Origin: Anthopleura xanthogrammica
Lineage: Eukaryota > Cnidaria > Anthozoa > Actiniaria > Actiniidae
Length of the DNA stretch: 64,000 nt
NCBI GenBank assembly: GCA_964019055.1
Contig: OZ025214.1
Coordinates: 7,067,358-7,131,357 of the forward strand
Direction: 5' to 3'
Shown: piece by piece, positions 1 to 10,307 of the stretch
Position numbering within the stretch: position 1 is the first letter of the stretch
Layout: every line of letters starts with the position of its first letter
Position numbers and translations under genes: made by a program
Notes under the pieces: model-generated
The model's input: the letters and a program-made list of their open reading frames with translations, nothing else
Database searches by the model: none
Told to the model about the DNA's origin: nothing

Positions 1-53
1 GGGAGGAGGGGCTATTTTAGTTTGAAGGAGCCATTTTGGCCTCATAACATTTA

Positions 54-250
54 GTGCTGTTTTGGCCCAAAGGCTGGCCAAAATGGGACGAGGGGCTATT
101 TCAGTTTGCGGGAGCCATTTTGGCCCTATTACATTTAGGGCTGTTTTGGCCCAAAGGCTGGCCAAAATGGGACGAGGGGCTATTTCAGTTTGCGGGAGCC
201 ATTTTGGCCCTATTACATTTAGGGCTGTTTTGGCCCAAAGGGCTGTTTAA
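54..250. repeat. 87-bp tandem repeat, about 2.3 copies
   Basis: The block starting near 54 recurs at 141 and 228 (partial), an 87-bp period. The unit alternates the words GGGGCTATTT, GAGCCATTTTGGCC and TTGGCCCAAAGG, so it is rich in short GGCC-centred dyads. It reads as an open frame only because 87 is a multiple of three. The same vocabulary returns at 3945-4395, on the other side of the LINE. I see no gene in 251-617. Confidence 0.75.
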
Positions 251-617
251 GTTTACTATTTGCTAATCGGGTTACCATATAAAAGAAAAGGTTAATTATA
301 ATATTATATCCTATATATAAAGCTGTTCTCGTCTATCATGGACTAAAATCTGTAAAATGGAAACCAAGGTGCTATTTTAGAATCCAGGGGGCCATTTTGG
401 CTCCATACATATCTTGTCTAAATTTGTTTTTTATTTTGAACCGATCGTGCAAATATTTTTTTGAAATAGATAAATTACAAACTTTACCGTAGCGAAAAAG
501 CAATTTGAGTAAATATCATTTGATTGTATAGCAAATAACGTATATGAAATGCAAACCTGCCCGAAAAAATGATCCCATAATTCATTGCGTCCCGAAAGAC
601 CATGATTCTCAGCGGGG

Positions 618-3310
618 AATAATAATAATAATTTAATGCTTATATAGCGCTATTTAACAATAAAAGATCAATAGCGCTTTACAAAATGTTATAAAATATA
701 AGTATATTTACATTACAAGTGTACATAGTGTGTTTAGATATAATGTTAAATGAGTCAGTTTATAAAAGAATTAAGTTCATGAAGTTTATGTATATATATA
801 TATGTGTGTAGTTAAATAGATTTAAAATATAATATTTAAATGTTATTTAAAATAATTTCTAAATAAAAATGTTTTTACTTCTTTCTTAAAAGCGCTCAGG
901 CTAGAAGTGTTTTTTATTTCAATTGGAAGAGTGTTCCAGAGGGAGGGTGCTGCAACTTGAAAGGCACGGCCACCCAATGTTGGTAGGACTTTATACTTCG
1001 GTCTCTCCAATAATGTACTATGATTAGACCTTAGACTGTAGGTTGATTTGTCTTTGACTTTGACAAGATCCATGATGTAACTGGGCGCTAAACCATGTAT
1101 GGCTTTAAAAGTTATAAGAAGGATTTTGAAGTGGATACGTGCTTGAATGGGAAGCCAGTGTAGGTCAAATAGTATCGGAGTAATGTGAGAAAATTTCCCA
1201 ACATCTTTCACTAATCTTGCAGCTGCATTCTGTACACGCTGTAGTTTTGCGATTTGCTCTTTGGGAAGGCCAAAATACAGACTGTTGCAATAGTCAAGTC
1301 TGCTTGTGACAAAAGCATGTACTAATGTGAGAAGTGACTTGGCAGAAAGGTATGGCTTGATTCGGCGAATGTTGTGTAGATGGAAAAAGGCAGATTTACA
1401 AGTGTTGGTGATTTGTTCCGACATATTCAGATTCTTGTTAAGCCAACAGCCAAGATTCTTGATGGTTGTGCTGGAATTTACAACCGAGTTGCCAATTTTA
1501 AGCGTTAGTGGATTAAGTTTTGCTAGTTGCTGTCGCGTACCAATTAGAATAAATTCTGTCTTAGCGTTATTGAGCATGAGCTTGTCATTCTCCATCCAAT
1601 TCTTTATTCTTCCAATGCAATCCTCCATGACTTTTATTGCATTTTCATACGATAGTCCATCTGGTTTAAAGCTAATATAGAGCTGCGTGTCATCTGCATA
1701 GCAATGTGCTGTAGTAGGACTGTTGGAGATAACCTTGAACAGTTTTGATGCGTACAAGATAAAGAGTAGAGGGCCAAGGCAAGAGCCCTGGGGAACTCCA
1801 CTATCCAGCTCAAAACGATTGGAAAATGTTCCATCGATGAAAACCCGCTGGCCCCTATTACTGAGGTATGATTGAAACCAATCTAGGGCAGTGCCTCCAA
1901 TTCCAATTTCCTCAGACAGACGTTTGATAAGAACATTATGACTAATAGTGTCAAATGCTGCACTCAAATCAAGCATAACCAACAGAGTAACCTCTTGAGA
2001 ATTCATCTTAGTCAATATATCATTAGTTACTTTAAGAAGTGCCGTCTCAGTGCTGTGGAATTCACGATAGGAAGACTGGAGTACAGGATACATGGAGTTT
2101 TCCATGAGATGGGTATGTGTTTGTTCATAGACTGCTTTCTCTGTAAGTTTTGAGATATATTTCAAGTTGCTGAGTGGTCGATAGTTCTTGAGCAGTAAAT
2201 CCAAGCCAGGTTTTTTCAGGACTGGGTTTACCTGAGCACACTTCCAGTCATCAGCAAATTGGCCAGACTGTAGAGATAAGTTGATGGTTTTGGTGATGGC
2301 AGGTAATAACACATCAGTGCACTCAAGAACAAGGGCCGTAGGCATTGGATCGAGATTGCAGGTTTTTTTGCTGACACGCCCAATAAGTTTGACGACATCA
2401 TCTTCAGAGAGCAAAGAGAAATCATTCAGTCGTGCTGTAATAGGATCAGCTATAATGGTGTCATGAAAGGTACCCGGTGTATCATTTCCAACAGAAACAA
2501 GCTTTGAGTGGATGGTATTGATCTTCTCAACAAAGAAGTTTCCCATCTTGTTAGCAAGCTCATACTTGTCATCAAATGGAGGGAAATTAGACCTATTATC
2601 ACTTTGGTTGAGGAGCTTTTTCGTGGCCTCGAACAACCGGCGTTGATCCATGCTGTTTTCTTCGATGAATGATCGATAGTATTTACGTCGAGACTCATTC
2701 ATCAGTTTGTTAACTGAGTTCTTTTTGACTTTGTAGAGTAAAATATCTTCGTTTTTACTAGTTCGTCTCCATTTGCGTTCAGCTTTCCTTTTTTCACGTC
2801 TCGCCACTTTTATCTCGTCAGTGAACCATGGTATTAAAGGTCTAGTTTTAATGACTTTAGTTCTTAAGGGCGCGTGACGGTCCAAGGCATTTTCTAGAGT
2901 AGTATTATAGCAATCTGCAATTTCCTCTAAAGTATTGGGGGAATCACAGCAAAGGTCAGATTGAGCCAGTTCTTGACGTAGCTTAGCTTTGTCAATGCCT
3001 TTGGTCTTACGGTATGATATCTCTTTAACTTCAGGAGGTGGTTTTCCCAAAGTAAGATCACAGAGGACAGTCAGATGATCAGAGAAATAGTAGTCAGTGA
3101 TAGGCTTGGAGCCAATGAGGGAGTCAGAGGCACGTGTGATAATCAGATCAAGAATATGACCAGAAATGTGTGTGGATTTGTCGACATGCTGTTCAAGACC
3201 CATCGATTCAAGTAGGTCTGTAAGACGGATAGCGTCAGAGTCAAGGGCCGTGTCCATATGAATGTTAAAGTCACCAGTAATTAACAAAACAGGAAGGCAT
3301 TTCAAAGCCC
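618..3310 (-). mobile_element. CR1/L2-type non-LTR retrotransposon, 5'-truncated
   Basis: This minus-strand LINE ends at its 3' side in an (ATT)n tail (plus-strand AAT repeats at about 618-632), preceded by an AGCGCTATT-type stem. Such microsatellite-ended tails are typical of CR1/L2/Rex-like LINEs. It carries one open frame (next entry). The 5' end is lost inside the endonuclease region near 3310. It lies downstream of exon 1 of M13 copy A, probably within intron 1. I could not define a target-site duplication. Confidence 0.8.
843..3305 (-). CDS. LINE endonuclease/reverse transcriptase ORF (partial at N-terminus)
   Basis: An open frame of about 820 codons encoding the replication protein of a non-LTR retrotransposon. 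The first 90 residues are the C-terminal part of an APE-type endonuclease (TGDFNIH near residue 10; LDLIIT and SDHLTV follow). The reverse transcriptase fills the middle: NYRPLSNLKYISK, LDLSAAFDTISH, GVPQGSCLGPLLF and the catalytic box CYADDTQLY. The C-terminal third has the usual thumb/tail words (LDYCNSLYFGLP, HWLPIQARIHFK, SLWNTLPIEI). The frame has no internal stop, which points to fairly recent insertion, but the missing endonuclease N-terminus makes it dead on arrival. The true start is off the truncated end; the nominal first codon is TTG. Confidence 0.88.
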   Translation of the reverse strand: MKCLPVLLITGDFNIHMDTALDSDAIRLTDLLESMGLEQHVDKSTHISGHILDLIITRASDSLIGSKPITDYYFSDHLTVLCDLTLGKPPPEVKEISYRKTKGIDKAKLRQELAQSDLCCDSPNTLEEIADCYNTTLENALDRHAPLRTKVIKTRPLIPWFTDEIKVARREKRKAERKWRRTSKNEDILLYKVKKNSVNKLMNESRRKYYRSFIEENSMDQRRLFEATKKLLNQSDNRSNFPPFDDKYELANKMGNFFVEKINTIHSKLVSVGNDTPGTFHDTIIADPITARLNDFSLLSEDDVVKLIGRVSKKTCNLDPMPTALVLECTDVLLPAITKTINLSLQSGQFADDWKCAQVNPVLKKPGLDLLLKNYRPLSNLKYISKLTEKAVYEQTHTHLMENSMYPVLQSSYREFHSTETALLKVTNDILTKMNSQEVTLLVMLDLSAAFDTISHNVLIKRLSEEIGIGGTALDWFQSYLSNRGQRVFIDGTFSNRFELDSGVPQGSCLGPLLFILYASKLFKVISNSPTTAHCYADDTQLYISFKPDGLSYENAIKVMEDCIGRIKNWMENDKLMLNNAKTEFILIGTRQQLAKLNPLTLKIGNSVVNSSTTIKNLGCWLNKNLNMSEQITNTCKSAFFHLHNIRRIKPYLSAKSLLTLVHAFVTSRLDYCNSLYFGLPKEQIAKLQRVQNAAARLVKDVGKFSHITPILFDLHWLPIQARIHFKILLITFKAIHGLAPSYIMDLVKVKDKSTYSLRSNHSTLLERPKYKVLPTLGGRAFQVAAPSLWNTLPIEIKNTSSLSAFKKEVKTFLFRNYFK

Positions 3311-3944
3311 GCCATTTTCAAGGAGCATGGCCAACGACATGGCGAACAGTATCTTCTTTATGTGATTCTTTTAAACCCTTTTGGGTAAGAATATTGACTG
3401 AAACTCAGAAGAACGGCACTTAAGATGTTCAAGATCATTTTGGATCAGTTTTTTTCCTTGAAGAAAGCTGAATTATCGGTGAGTAGATTATTTTAGCCGA
3501 ACCTTTGTCCTTTGCCTTTAAAAGTTTACAACTGTAATAATAATCTTCATGGAGCTTCAAATGCTTTTTTAGGGTTAATTTTTGATAATAGAAGCCGGTG
3601 AATTGTGTAGAATTGCCTATAATTATCTGTGGTTTCGCTTTTTCAATACTTTTTAAGCTCATGGTTTTGTTTGCTTCTACTTAGAGATGGAGATTACACA
3701 TTATATATGGAGCAGCAATTGACTACATACAGCCATGTAGAGTAAAGGAGTAGCAGCTACTTGCAAGTATGAACTGATATGCTCATAATATAAAGAATAT
3801 ACAATGTTTTCAGATAATTAGGTTGTTTTAGGTTTTTGACTAAATTGAAAATTCGCTTTTGTCTCTGATCGTAATTGCTATTTTTATTTAATCATTAAAT
3901 CAACAGTTATTTTAATATGAATAAAAATGACTACACCGATTATG

Positions 3945-4395
3945 GAGCAAAAAAGGCGGTTTCAGGATCATTTAGTGGCTCTAGACATGGGATAAATTGG
4001 CCCCTTTAAAATTGGGCCAAAAAAAAGGCCCTTATATTAAGGGCTAAAACAGCCCCGTCAAAAGAGGGCGGTATCCGGGTCAAAAATTGGCTCTAGTCAT
4101 GGAAGAAATTGGCCCCTATAAAATTGGGCCAAAAAACGGTCCTAATATTAAGGGCTAAAACGGCCCCAACATCAGAGCTAAAATAGCTCCAATTTCCAAA
4201 GTGCCAAAATAGCCCTTTTCACAAGGGGCCATTTTAGGGTCAGAATTTAGCCCCAAATAAGGGGCTAAAACAGCCCCAAAATCAGAGCTAAAAAAATGGC
4301 CCCTACCGATAGTGCCAAAATAGCCCTACTTTAAGGGGGCCACTATAGGGTTAAAATTTTGGCCCCATTTTTGGGGCCAAAACAGCCCTATCCGA
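3945..4395. repeat. Dyad-rich GGCCCC/GGGGCC repeat array
   Basis: Roughly 110-150-bp related units (about 3968, 4080 and 4195 onward) built from alternating words such as AAATTGGGCC, GGGCTAAAACAGCCCC and GTGCCAAAATAGCCC. The words are mutually complementary, so single strands could fold in many registers. The array ends near 4395, where sequence homologous to intron 1 of copy B begins. This places the array/LINE block downstream of exon 1 of copy A. The stretch 3311-3944 between LINE and array shows nothing I can name. Confidence 0.7.
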
Positions 4396-4585
4396 TTTAC
4401 TGTGTATATATTTGATATTTTTTGCATCTTTTTAGTTTCCTATAGTTTTTATACTTGTAAATATTAGCGTAATTCAACCCTGTAGGTTGCAATGCTCTTA
4501 GAAATAAACTATCTATCTAATCTATCATTAAACTAGTTTCAAGAAAAAGGAAAGAATACGATTGCGTTTATGATGAGATACTTAC

Positions 4586-5290
4586 AAAGAATGTTTTCTT
4601 GATGTTCTTGTTTGGTGTGATTCCTACTTTAAACAAAGGCCCTTCACCTTTCATCTTATGAATAGAAAGAAGAGTCTTGTAAAAATCCCACGTATCTTCA
4701 TCCCAGTTTCCACTCATGCTCCAACCTCCCAGTTCTGTAATACGTTCCCTCAGAGGTGCGTCACCGAGATTATCAATGGCCGTTAAGTTCATGCACGAGT
4801 GGTACAAATCCGAAGGCATTTGTTGTACTTCTTTGGTCGCTCCACTTATTCTTATGTTTCCATTTTCCATTTTCCTTCTTTTATAATCTTCTGTTTTCAA
4901 TTCAGCTATTTGGTATATAGTATAATATATGTAGCCGGGTGGACGTATATTGTTTATGTGCCATCTCCCACAAGCGTACTCATAAAAGTCATCGCAAGGG
5001 TCCACGGTCAGGTTCATATCATTTCCGATTTTATTGGCTATGTCAATGCATTCACTGGTGTTACAAACCTTGCTAGATTGAGTGTTGGTTTTGCCTGTTG
5101 GCTTGACATTTCTTGGAGATCGAATGATGTTTGAACCTTGATCAAGTGTACTCTTCTCGTCCTGACTTGTTGCTACGTGGATCATGGTAATTACCAGTAA
5201 GACTGTCAAGAAACGAGAACCATGGATTAAAGACCATTTCTTTCTTTCTTGGCTCCCACCGCTGCCATCATTCGCCTGTCTTCCCATCAC
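4586..5290 (-). CDS. M13 metallopeptidase copy A, exon 1 only
   Basis: First coding exon (235 codons) of a neprilysin/endothelin-converting-enzyme-type zinc peptidase, nearly identical to exon 1 of copies B and C. A basic stretch precedes a hydrophobic segment at residues about 27-41, either a signal peptide or a short type II anchor. Family cysteines follow (C76, C81), then the M13 signature [13 protein letters not shown] at about 98-110. The exon ends at a GTAAGT donor after codon 235. In B and C exon 2 lies 275-300 bp downstream. Here the repeat array and LINE occupy that place and no further exon is visible before the left edge. Copy A is therefore either a gene with an enlarged intron 1 or a truncated remnant. 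Confidence 0.85.
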
Positions 5291-7240
5291 GACTACAATG
5301 ATTCTTGCTGCGTGTCTGTTATGATACTAGCTGCCCTTCTCATAAAATGATGGCTATTCGATCCAGTTGTTGTTTTAATAAGTAACGTGATTTTCTCCAC
5401 CTGTAAACACTGCAGCTGTCCTACCTGTTCAAAAGTATACGTAATCTTAATTCATCTCGTGTTCCATTCATTGCTTGTCATATTTTTTTCCGTTAACAGA
5501 CATTACCTGCTGCTTTATTTTAATCACCGAACACTGCATTTTGGTCGTCATTTTGTGACTTTTAATTTCTTCTTCGCGGCATCGTTTTTGCGTATTTCAA
5601 CATACTGTAATTTTCAATTGAAGCCATTGCGTGAATATTACAAACACTAACAGGAATAAACATCCACTTGATTCAAAGTGCTTCAAGAGAACCTCTCGCA
5701 TGACAATCACGCTATTTTTCATTTCTTGTCTTTATCTGTCATTTCTTTCTTTTGTCTTTCCTTCAATACGGATGTCCTAAGACTTGCTGATATCCCTCGA
5801 TCTATTAGATCATAGACAAAACAATATTTGAAAGATGTGTCATTTTATTCTAATTAGTCTTATTTCTTTCAAAACAGAAAACTATCAGATGGTCTAAGGC
5901 TTGCTTATATCCCTCGGTTTCTGCGACCTGTACCATTAGGTTTACTTACTAAGAAACGAGGAGAATGTAAATGCGAGAAAAGAAAACCGCATCTTTAATG
6001 CGATTGTAAGGCTTTTTCACTTTATGTTTCATTGTACAATAAACTTTCAATAATGATTTTTCATTATATAATGAATAGTTTGAATATTGAAAAAGTTTTT
6101 AAAATTCTTCCTATTTAAATATCCAGTTCTTCCGGCATTTAAAATGGTTTAAAATTTTGCTAAAAAAATACTAACAAAGTTTCTTGTTCAACAAATGCGG
6201 TAAACTATTCATGTGACAGACTGTGCAGAGCTGTCACTCACTGCCAAAACTGGACTAATCAAATAAGTCTATGTCGCATTTTTAGCCAATAATGGCATTG
6301 ATCATGATCGAATGGATTTATTTGATTTTTACGACAGACGCGCGTTCTTTTCGTAAACATTTCACCCCGAGATTTTACGCTCTTTAGCCCGTAAAAAATA
6401 TGTTATATAAAGCAGAAAGATCCGGTTTAGCTATGCTATAGTCTACCCTGATAAAACACACCTGTAAGTGCCGCACTCAGATATTTAGGTTGATGAATTC
6501 AAGGTCTTTGTTTAGCTTTTCTCTATGGTCACGTTTTTAGTTTTGCTGCTTCTGTTAATTCGTTTCTTTGTTTTTATTTAAATTTGCAGAATTGTTATGA
6601 TACTTGCTGCCCTTCTCAACAAGAGCTTTAGCAAAACTATACGCTCTTTGATCCAGTTGTTGTTCAAATTCAGTAGATACGAGATTTTCGCCACCGGTAA
6701 ATCTAACGGGTGTTTAAGAATATACGTAGTTGTAATGTCGAATTCCATTCATTGCTTGTCATAGTTTTTTTCTGTTGATAGAATTTACTTGCTGCTTTAT
6801 TCAAATCACCGAAGACTGCATTTTGGTTGTTATTTCATGACTTTTAATTTCTTCTTTTCGCGGCAATGTATTTGCGTATTTCAGCATACTGAAAATTTTC
6901 AATTGCGTGAATATTAAATCTCTAACAAGAATATGCACCCATGTGATTTAAGGATACTGGAGACCTTCGCGGGTAAAGTGTTTCTAAAAAAAATTCATTT
7001 CACTAATTAAAAGTTTTTATATTAATCTTTCTTTTTGAACAAAATTTGCTCCGAAATTTTTGAAAATTCGCTAGTTATCTAAAAAAAACATGATGTGAAG
7101 GGAAAATAAATCAAAACCGAAGGTGTCGTAATCCTCGTTAATCCTATTATTCTTGAGTCGGTTACTCCATCGACTTTCCTGCGTGATGAAATTCGTGTCC
7201 TACCACGCTTCGAAACTCTGACGGTTTCTGATTTCTTTTG
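5291..7240 (-). promoter_or_regulatory. 5' flank of M13 copy A, with internal duplication
   Basis: Non-coding. Most of it is shared with the upstream regions of copy B (30943-32310) and copy C (59330-61340), so it belonged to the original duplicated unit and should hold the promoter. It contains a direct repeat: about 5330-5690 is related to 6596-6960 (both start near TGTTATGATACT and share TTCATTGCTTGTCAT). Between them is a conserved TTATATAAAG at 6403-6412, also at 32033 and 60749, oriented rightward. No individual factor site can be assigned. Confidence 0.5.
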
Positions 7241-7431
7241 CGTTTTCAATACGCTATACTTTCGATACCTTTGGGATTTCTACATTCTTTTCGTGTTCTT
7301 ATTAAAAGTTTACCAGAGAAACGAAGTGTTCGATTTTTAGATGATTTCCTGCGTAGTTCGAAGTGTTTGTCAACACTCCGTTGGTCCCGTTGTTCCTTGT
7401 TTTTGGTTAGCTGGCGGGAGTCTGTCTTTTG

Positions 7432-7505
7432 GTCGAGGGTCGAGGGTCGAGGGTCGAGGGTCGAGGGTAACACGTCGAGGGTCGAGGGTACCAAGTCGAG
7501 GGTAC
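7432..7505. repeat. GTCGAGG minisatellite
   Basis: About nine copies of a 7-bp unit GGTCGAG, the last ones interrupted by short spacers (AACAC, TACCAA). It lies in a segment of spacer 1 (about 7430-8300) that is missing from the matching place upstream of copy C (61625-61670). Confidence 0.85.
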
Positions 7506-8066
7506 CAAATACAGGATAGACCAAAATCCAATGACAAATATGGAGGACGATGATTTCCAACGATATAAGGCTTAAATGCGCTGAAAATATAATTGAAAAC
7601 CATTCTCGGCAAAGCTGCATTTGAGCCCCAAAGGTCATTTCCGGTTTTCTATTTAGGCACTGACAAACATGACCGATATCTGCTCTAAAAACTCATCAAA
7701 TTTGAGAAAATTCATATTTTGTAAATCTTTTGCAATATACTGAGTCCTAAAAATGCTGTATTATTTTAATTATGCTCGAAATATGACTGAAACCACCGAT
7801 CATACCTGCATGTCAAAAAGATTATTTCAAATAATCATAACTGTATCAAATAACGTTGGTTAATAAGTGTATATTTCCATTATCCTAAAAAAGGATGAAA
7901 AATAAAAACCAAACGATTTTTTTGTAAAGACTTCTCATACAATTACTCATTTGACAGTTCTTGATGCAAAGCATGCATTAAACTGACCGGAAATGTGCGC
8001 TATTGTGTTCCTGTGCGCATAGTAATACGAGTCTTTCGTAGCAGATAACTAGAGAAGATAGCTGGT

Positions 8067-8315
8067 GTGGAACTTTATTTGTTAATCGATATTATTCCAA
8101 AAAATATGTCTAGTTGTGGAAGTTTAGACGAAGTAAGCAGGCAGGCTGAGAAGCTGGGAATGCTTCTCATTTATAATCCATCGGGCCACGGAAACCACTG
8201 TTTTTACCAGTGCTTAACTAAGTTCTTTAACAAGGACTTAAAGGAATTGATGCATCAATTAGAATGCTACATGCTCGATAACGAAACCATACCAACATGG
8301 ACTTCACGGCCTTAA
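8067..8315 (+). pseudogene. OTU-like cysteine protease fragment
   Basis: An 82-codon frame whose centre, NPSGHGNHCFYQCLTKFF, resembles the catalytic-cysteine region of OTU-type deubiquitinases (G-x-G-N-C-F/L-[FY]). It is followed by a helix of the expected kind (KELMHQLECYML). It stops soon after; no catalytic His block is present. OTU-like modules are often carried by transposons in invertebrates. This may be a captured fragment or the first exon of an unmodelled gene. The segment is absent upstream of copy C. Confidence 0.4.
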
Positions 8316-8687
8316 CCATCACCATGTTGCCAATCAATTAATTATTAGTACAAGCAGTTCAAGTCAGTATCTTCTCATACAAATCCTTATTTTCAATTAT
8401 ATATTTAATGCCATTTCTCCTATATTCATCAGTATCGCGATTCTCCTATAAGTTTGCTCAGTAGAGAGCCGCCAAAGGGCGCGCGTGTCTATATACTGTG
8501 ATATAAATACGCTGGGAGCTGTAGAGCAAGAGAGAAGTCGCAGAGAAACACGAGGCGTAGCCTAGAGAAATTAAAATGTTTTTAAACTATTTTACGAGAA
8601 AATGCTGATAAGATTAAAATTCTCCCTACTCAGTATCAAAAACAAGGCTTGTACGCATAACAAAAGTTTTATTGACAGCAACCAAAT

Positions 8688-8836
8688 TCGTCTTTTACTC
8701 ATCATTTTTTCAAGTATTCTGCTAAAAACAGATAAGAGTGAGATAGGGCAGTGATTATTAGTCAATTTGAGAACCCTTTTTTAAATACCGGGTTTATGCT
8801 TGCTAGTTTGAAGCTATCTGGAACACTGTAGATGAA
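8688..8836 (-). mobile_element. LINE reverse-transcriptase fragment, frameshifted
   Basis: Read on the minus strand this short piece encodes PDSFKLASINPVFKKG and then, in a shifted frame, NHCPISLLSVFSRILEKM. These are consecutive conserved words at the start of the RT domain of CR1/RTE-type LINEs. The frame change between the two words and the short length show an old remnant. Confidence 0.6.
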
Positions 8837-8930
8837 AAAGAGGTATTTGTCGGAAGGGCAAGAAAAGTATGCCCGTTGACGCTCTTAAGCATTCTTTTCT
8901 CAGGTGACATCGAGGGCTTCGTTGGGACCT

Positions 8931-9025
8931 ACAAAACTGTCCGTAATAATCGGGTAGCCGTACAAAATGTCCGTAATAACTGGGTATCGGTGCAAAACTG
9001 TCCGTAATAACCGAGTAACCGTGGA
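8931..9025. repeat. Three copies of a ~31-bp tandem unit
   Basis: The unit AAAACTGTCCGTAATAAYCG with a GGGTAnCCGT tail repeats three times at about 31-bp spacing, each copy slightly changed. No open frame or known motif. Confidence 0.65.
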
Positions 9026-9559
9026 TTTTTCCAAGCTCGCGCGAGAGTTTTGAACTTCTGCTATAAAAAACGGACGTAATTAAGGTATAGAACAGCAAAA
9101 ATTGAAGAAAAACAAATATGTGTGATCAAACATGGCGGGGACGTTTTCCCCCACGAAAGCCAATTCTTCAATTATATTTTTTATCGAGGGTTGGAGGATA
9201 AGATCAAAGTTAATTTTCGAATTCAGAGTCCAGTACCGATATTTCAGGCAAACAAAATGTTAAAATCGTAGTTAAAGGAAGCAAAACACAGTTTTGTACA
9301 AACATGATAAGCAATGAGAAAATATCTTTTATTTTTTCCCTTAATCATTACTACTGAATTCTAATCATCAACACATTTATTGCTTAAATTCAATCAATCT
9401 ACAAGAGTTAAAATGAAACTGATAACCCTACTCATGAGTCACTTGCCAATCTGCACATGGACCTGTCCATTATCCATTCACGGGCGCCAGAGTCGCCTCC
9501 ACGTTTGGATTAAAACTAACGCTTTATTTTGTTTCCAACGGTCTAATAAATCTGCTTTG

Positions 9560-10269
9560 GTACGGCTGACCTTTAGTAGTGAATAAACATCTAGCTCCAA
9601 TTTCAATCTCGTGATGTTTGTGTATCACTCAGAATTAATCGGTAACGTACTTAAATTGTCCCACACGAGTTGGTTAACTTTGACCTTTGTCAGACTCTCA
9701 CAGTTACTGGGACGCGTCATTTTGTTCAGGCGGTCTTGCAGCCTTTCGTCCTGCCGGCATGCCTTTGGCAAGCAGATTTGTGATGACCATGGCAAACTCG
9801 TCATCGATTGCCTCACCAACCTCTTCCAAATTGAGGTCTTGTTTTATACTCTCGAGAGTACTCACCTTGAATACCTCATTAGAGATTTTTTGTTGTTGTT
9901 CTGGTAGCTTTTCTCCCGAATAAGTGACTCCATGGACACTTCAGTTTCCCGCTCTTTTGGCGGTGGTTCTTGGTCACCAATTTCTGACTCTAATTCGTCA
10001 TCTCCTAGTATATTTTCTTCCCAGGAAGAAAAAGCCTGCTGGATAATTGAGCCCATGAAGCTGGCCATTGAGTGGAAGCCATTTTCCATGGCCTTCTGAA
10101 TGTTGACGATCTGCTCATTAGAGCATGTGGTCGTCGCCTGCTCTCGCTCTGACTCCAAGGTTTGCTCGTCGGTTTCCATCGTTCTCTCCCCCACAATTTC
10201 CGGTTCCAAAGGTATTCGTGAAGATGTTTTCTCTTTGCTCTGTTTCTTCTTGTCTCCCATCTTGTACAA
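9560..10269 (-). pseudogene. Gag-like ORF of a DIRS-type retroelement, copy 1 (decayed)
   Basis: The main frame (9862-10269) starts MYKMGDKKKQ, is acidic and Glu-rich, and contains MENGFHSMASFMGSIIQQAF. The continuation is found in other frames: EAIDDEFAMVITNLLTKGM, then RLNKMTRPSNCESLTKVKVN, then a Leu/Lys-rich helix. A variable acidic N-terminus, then a short-helix block followed by RP-x-N/C and V-N-x-L-x-W, resembles Gag-like proteins of DIRS/PAT tyrosine-recombinase retroelements common in cnidarians. Family assignment is tentative. A shorter but better-framed copy lies at 32640-33810. No recombinase or RT domain is attached. Confidence 0.4.
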
Positions 10270-10307
10270 ATCCGAAGAAAGAAGTCCTTATGTTAGCTCT
10301 AATATAT

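Noticed and set aside
54..266. Open frame with two 29-residue repeats
   Set aside because: Consequence of the 87-bp tandem repeat, not a protein family.
6590..6765. Small plus-strand gene beginning MILAALLNK behind a conserved TATA-like box and splice-like signals
   Set aside because: The frame is broken differently at the matching places in B (32228) and C (60940), so it is not under coding constraint.
7246..7638. Overlapping frames on both strands with repeated Ser-Arg-Val-Glu or Thr-Leu-Asp units
   Set aside because: All arise from the 7-bp GTCGAGG minisatellite read in different frames.
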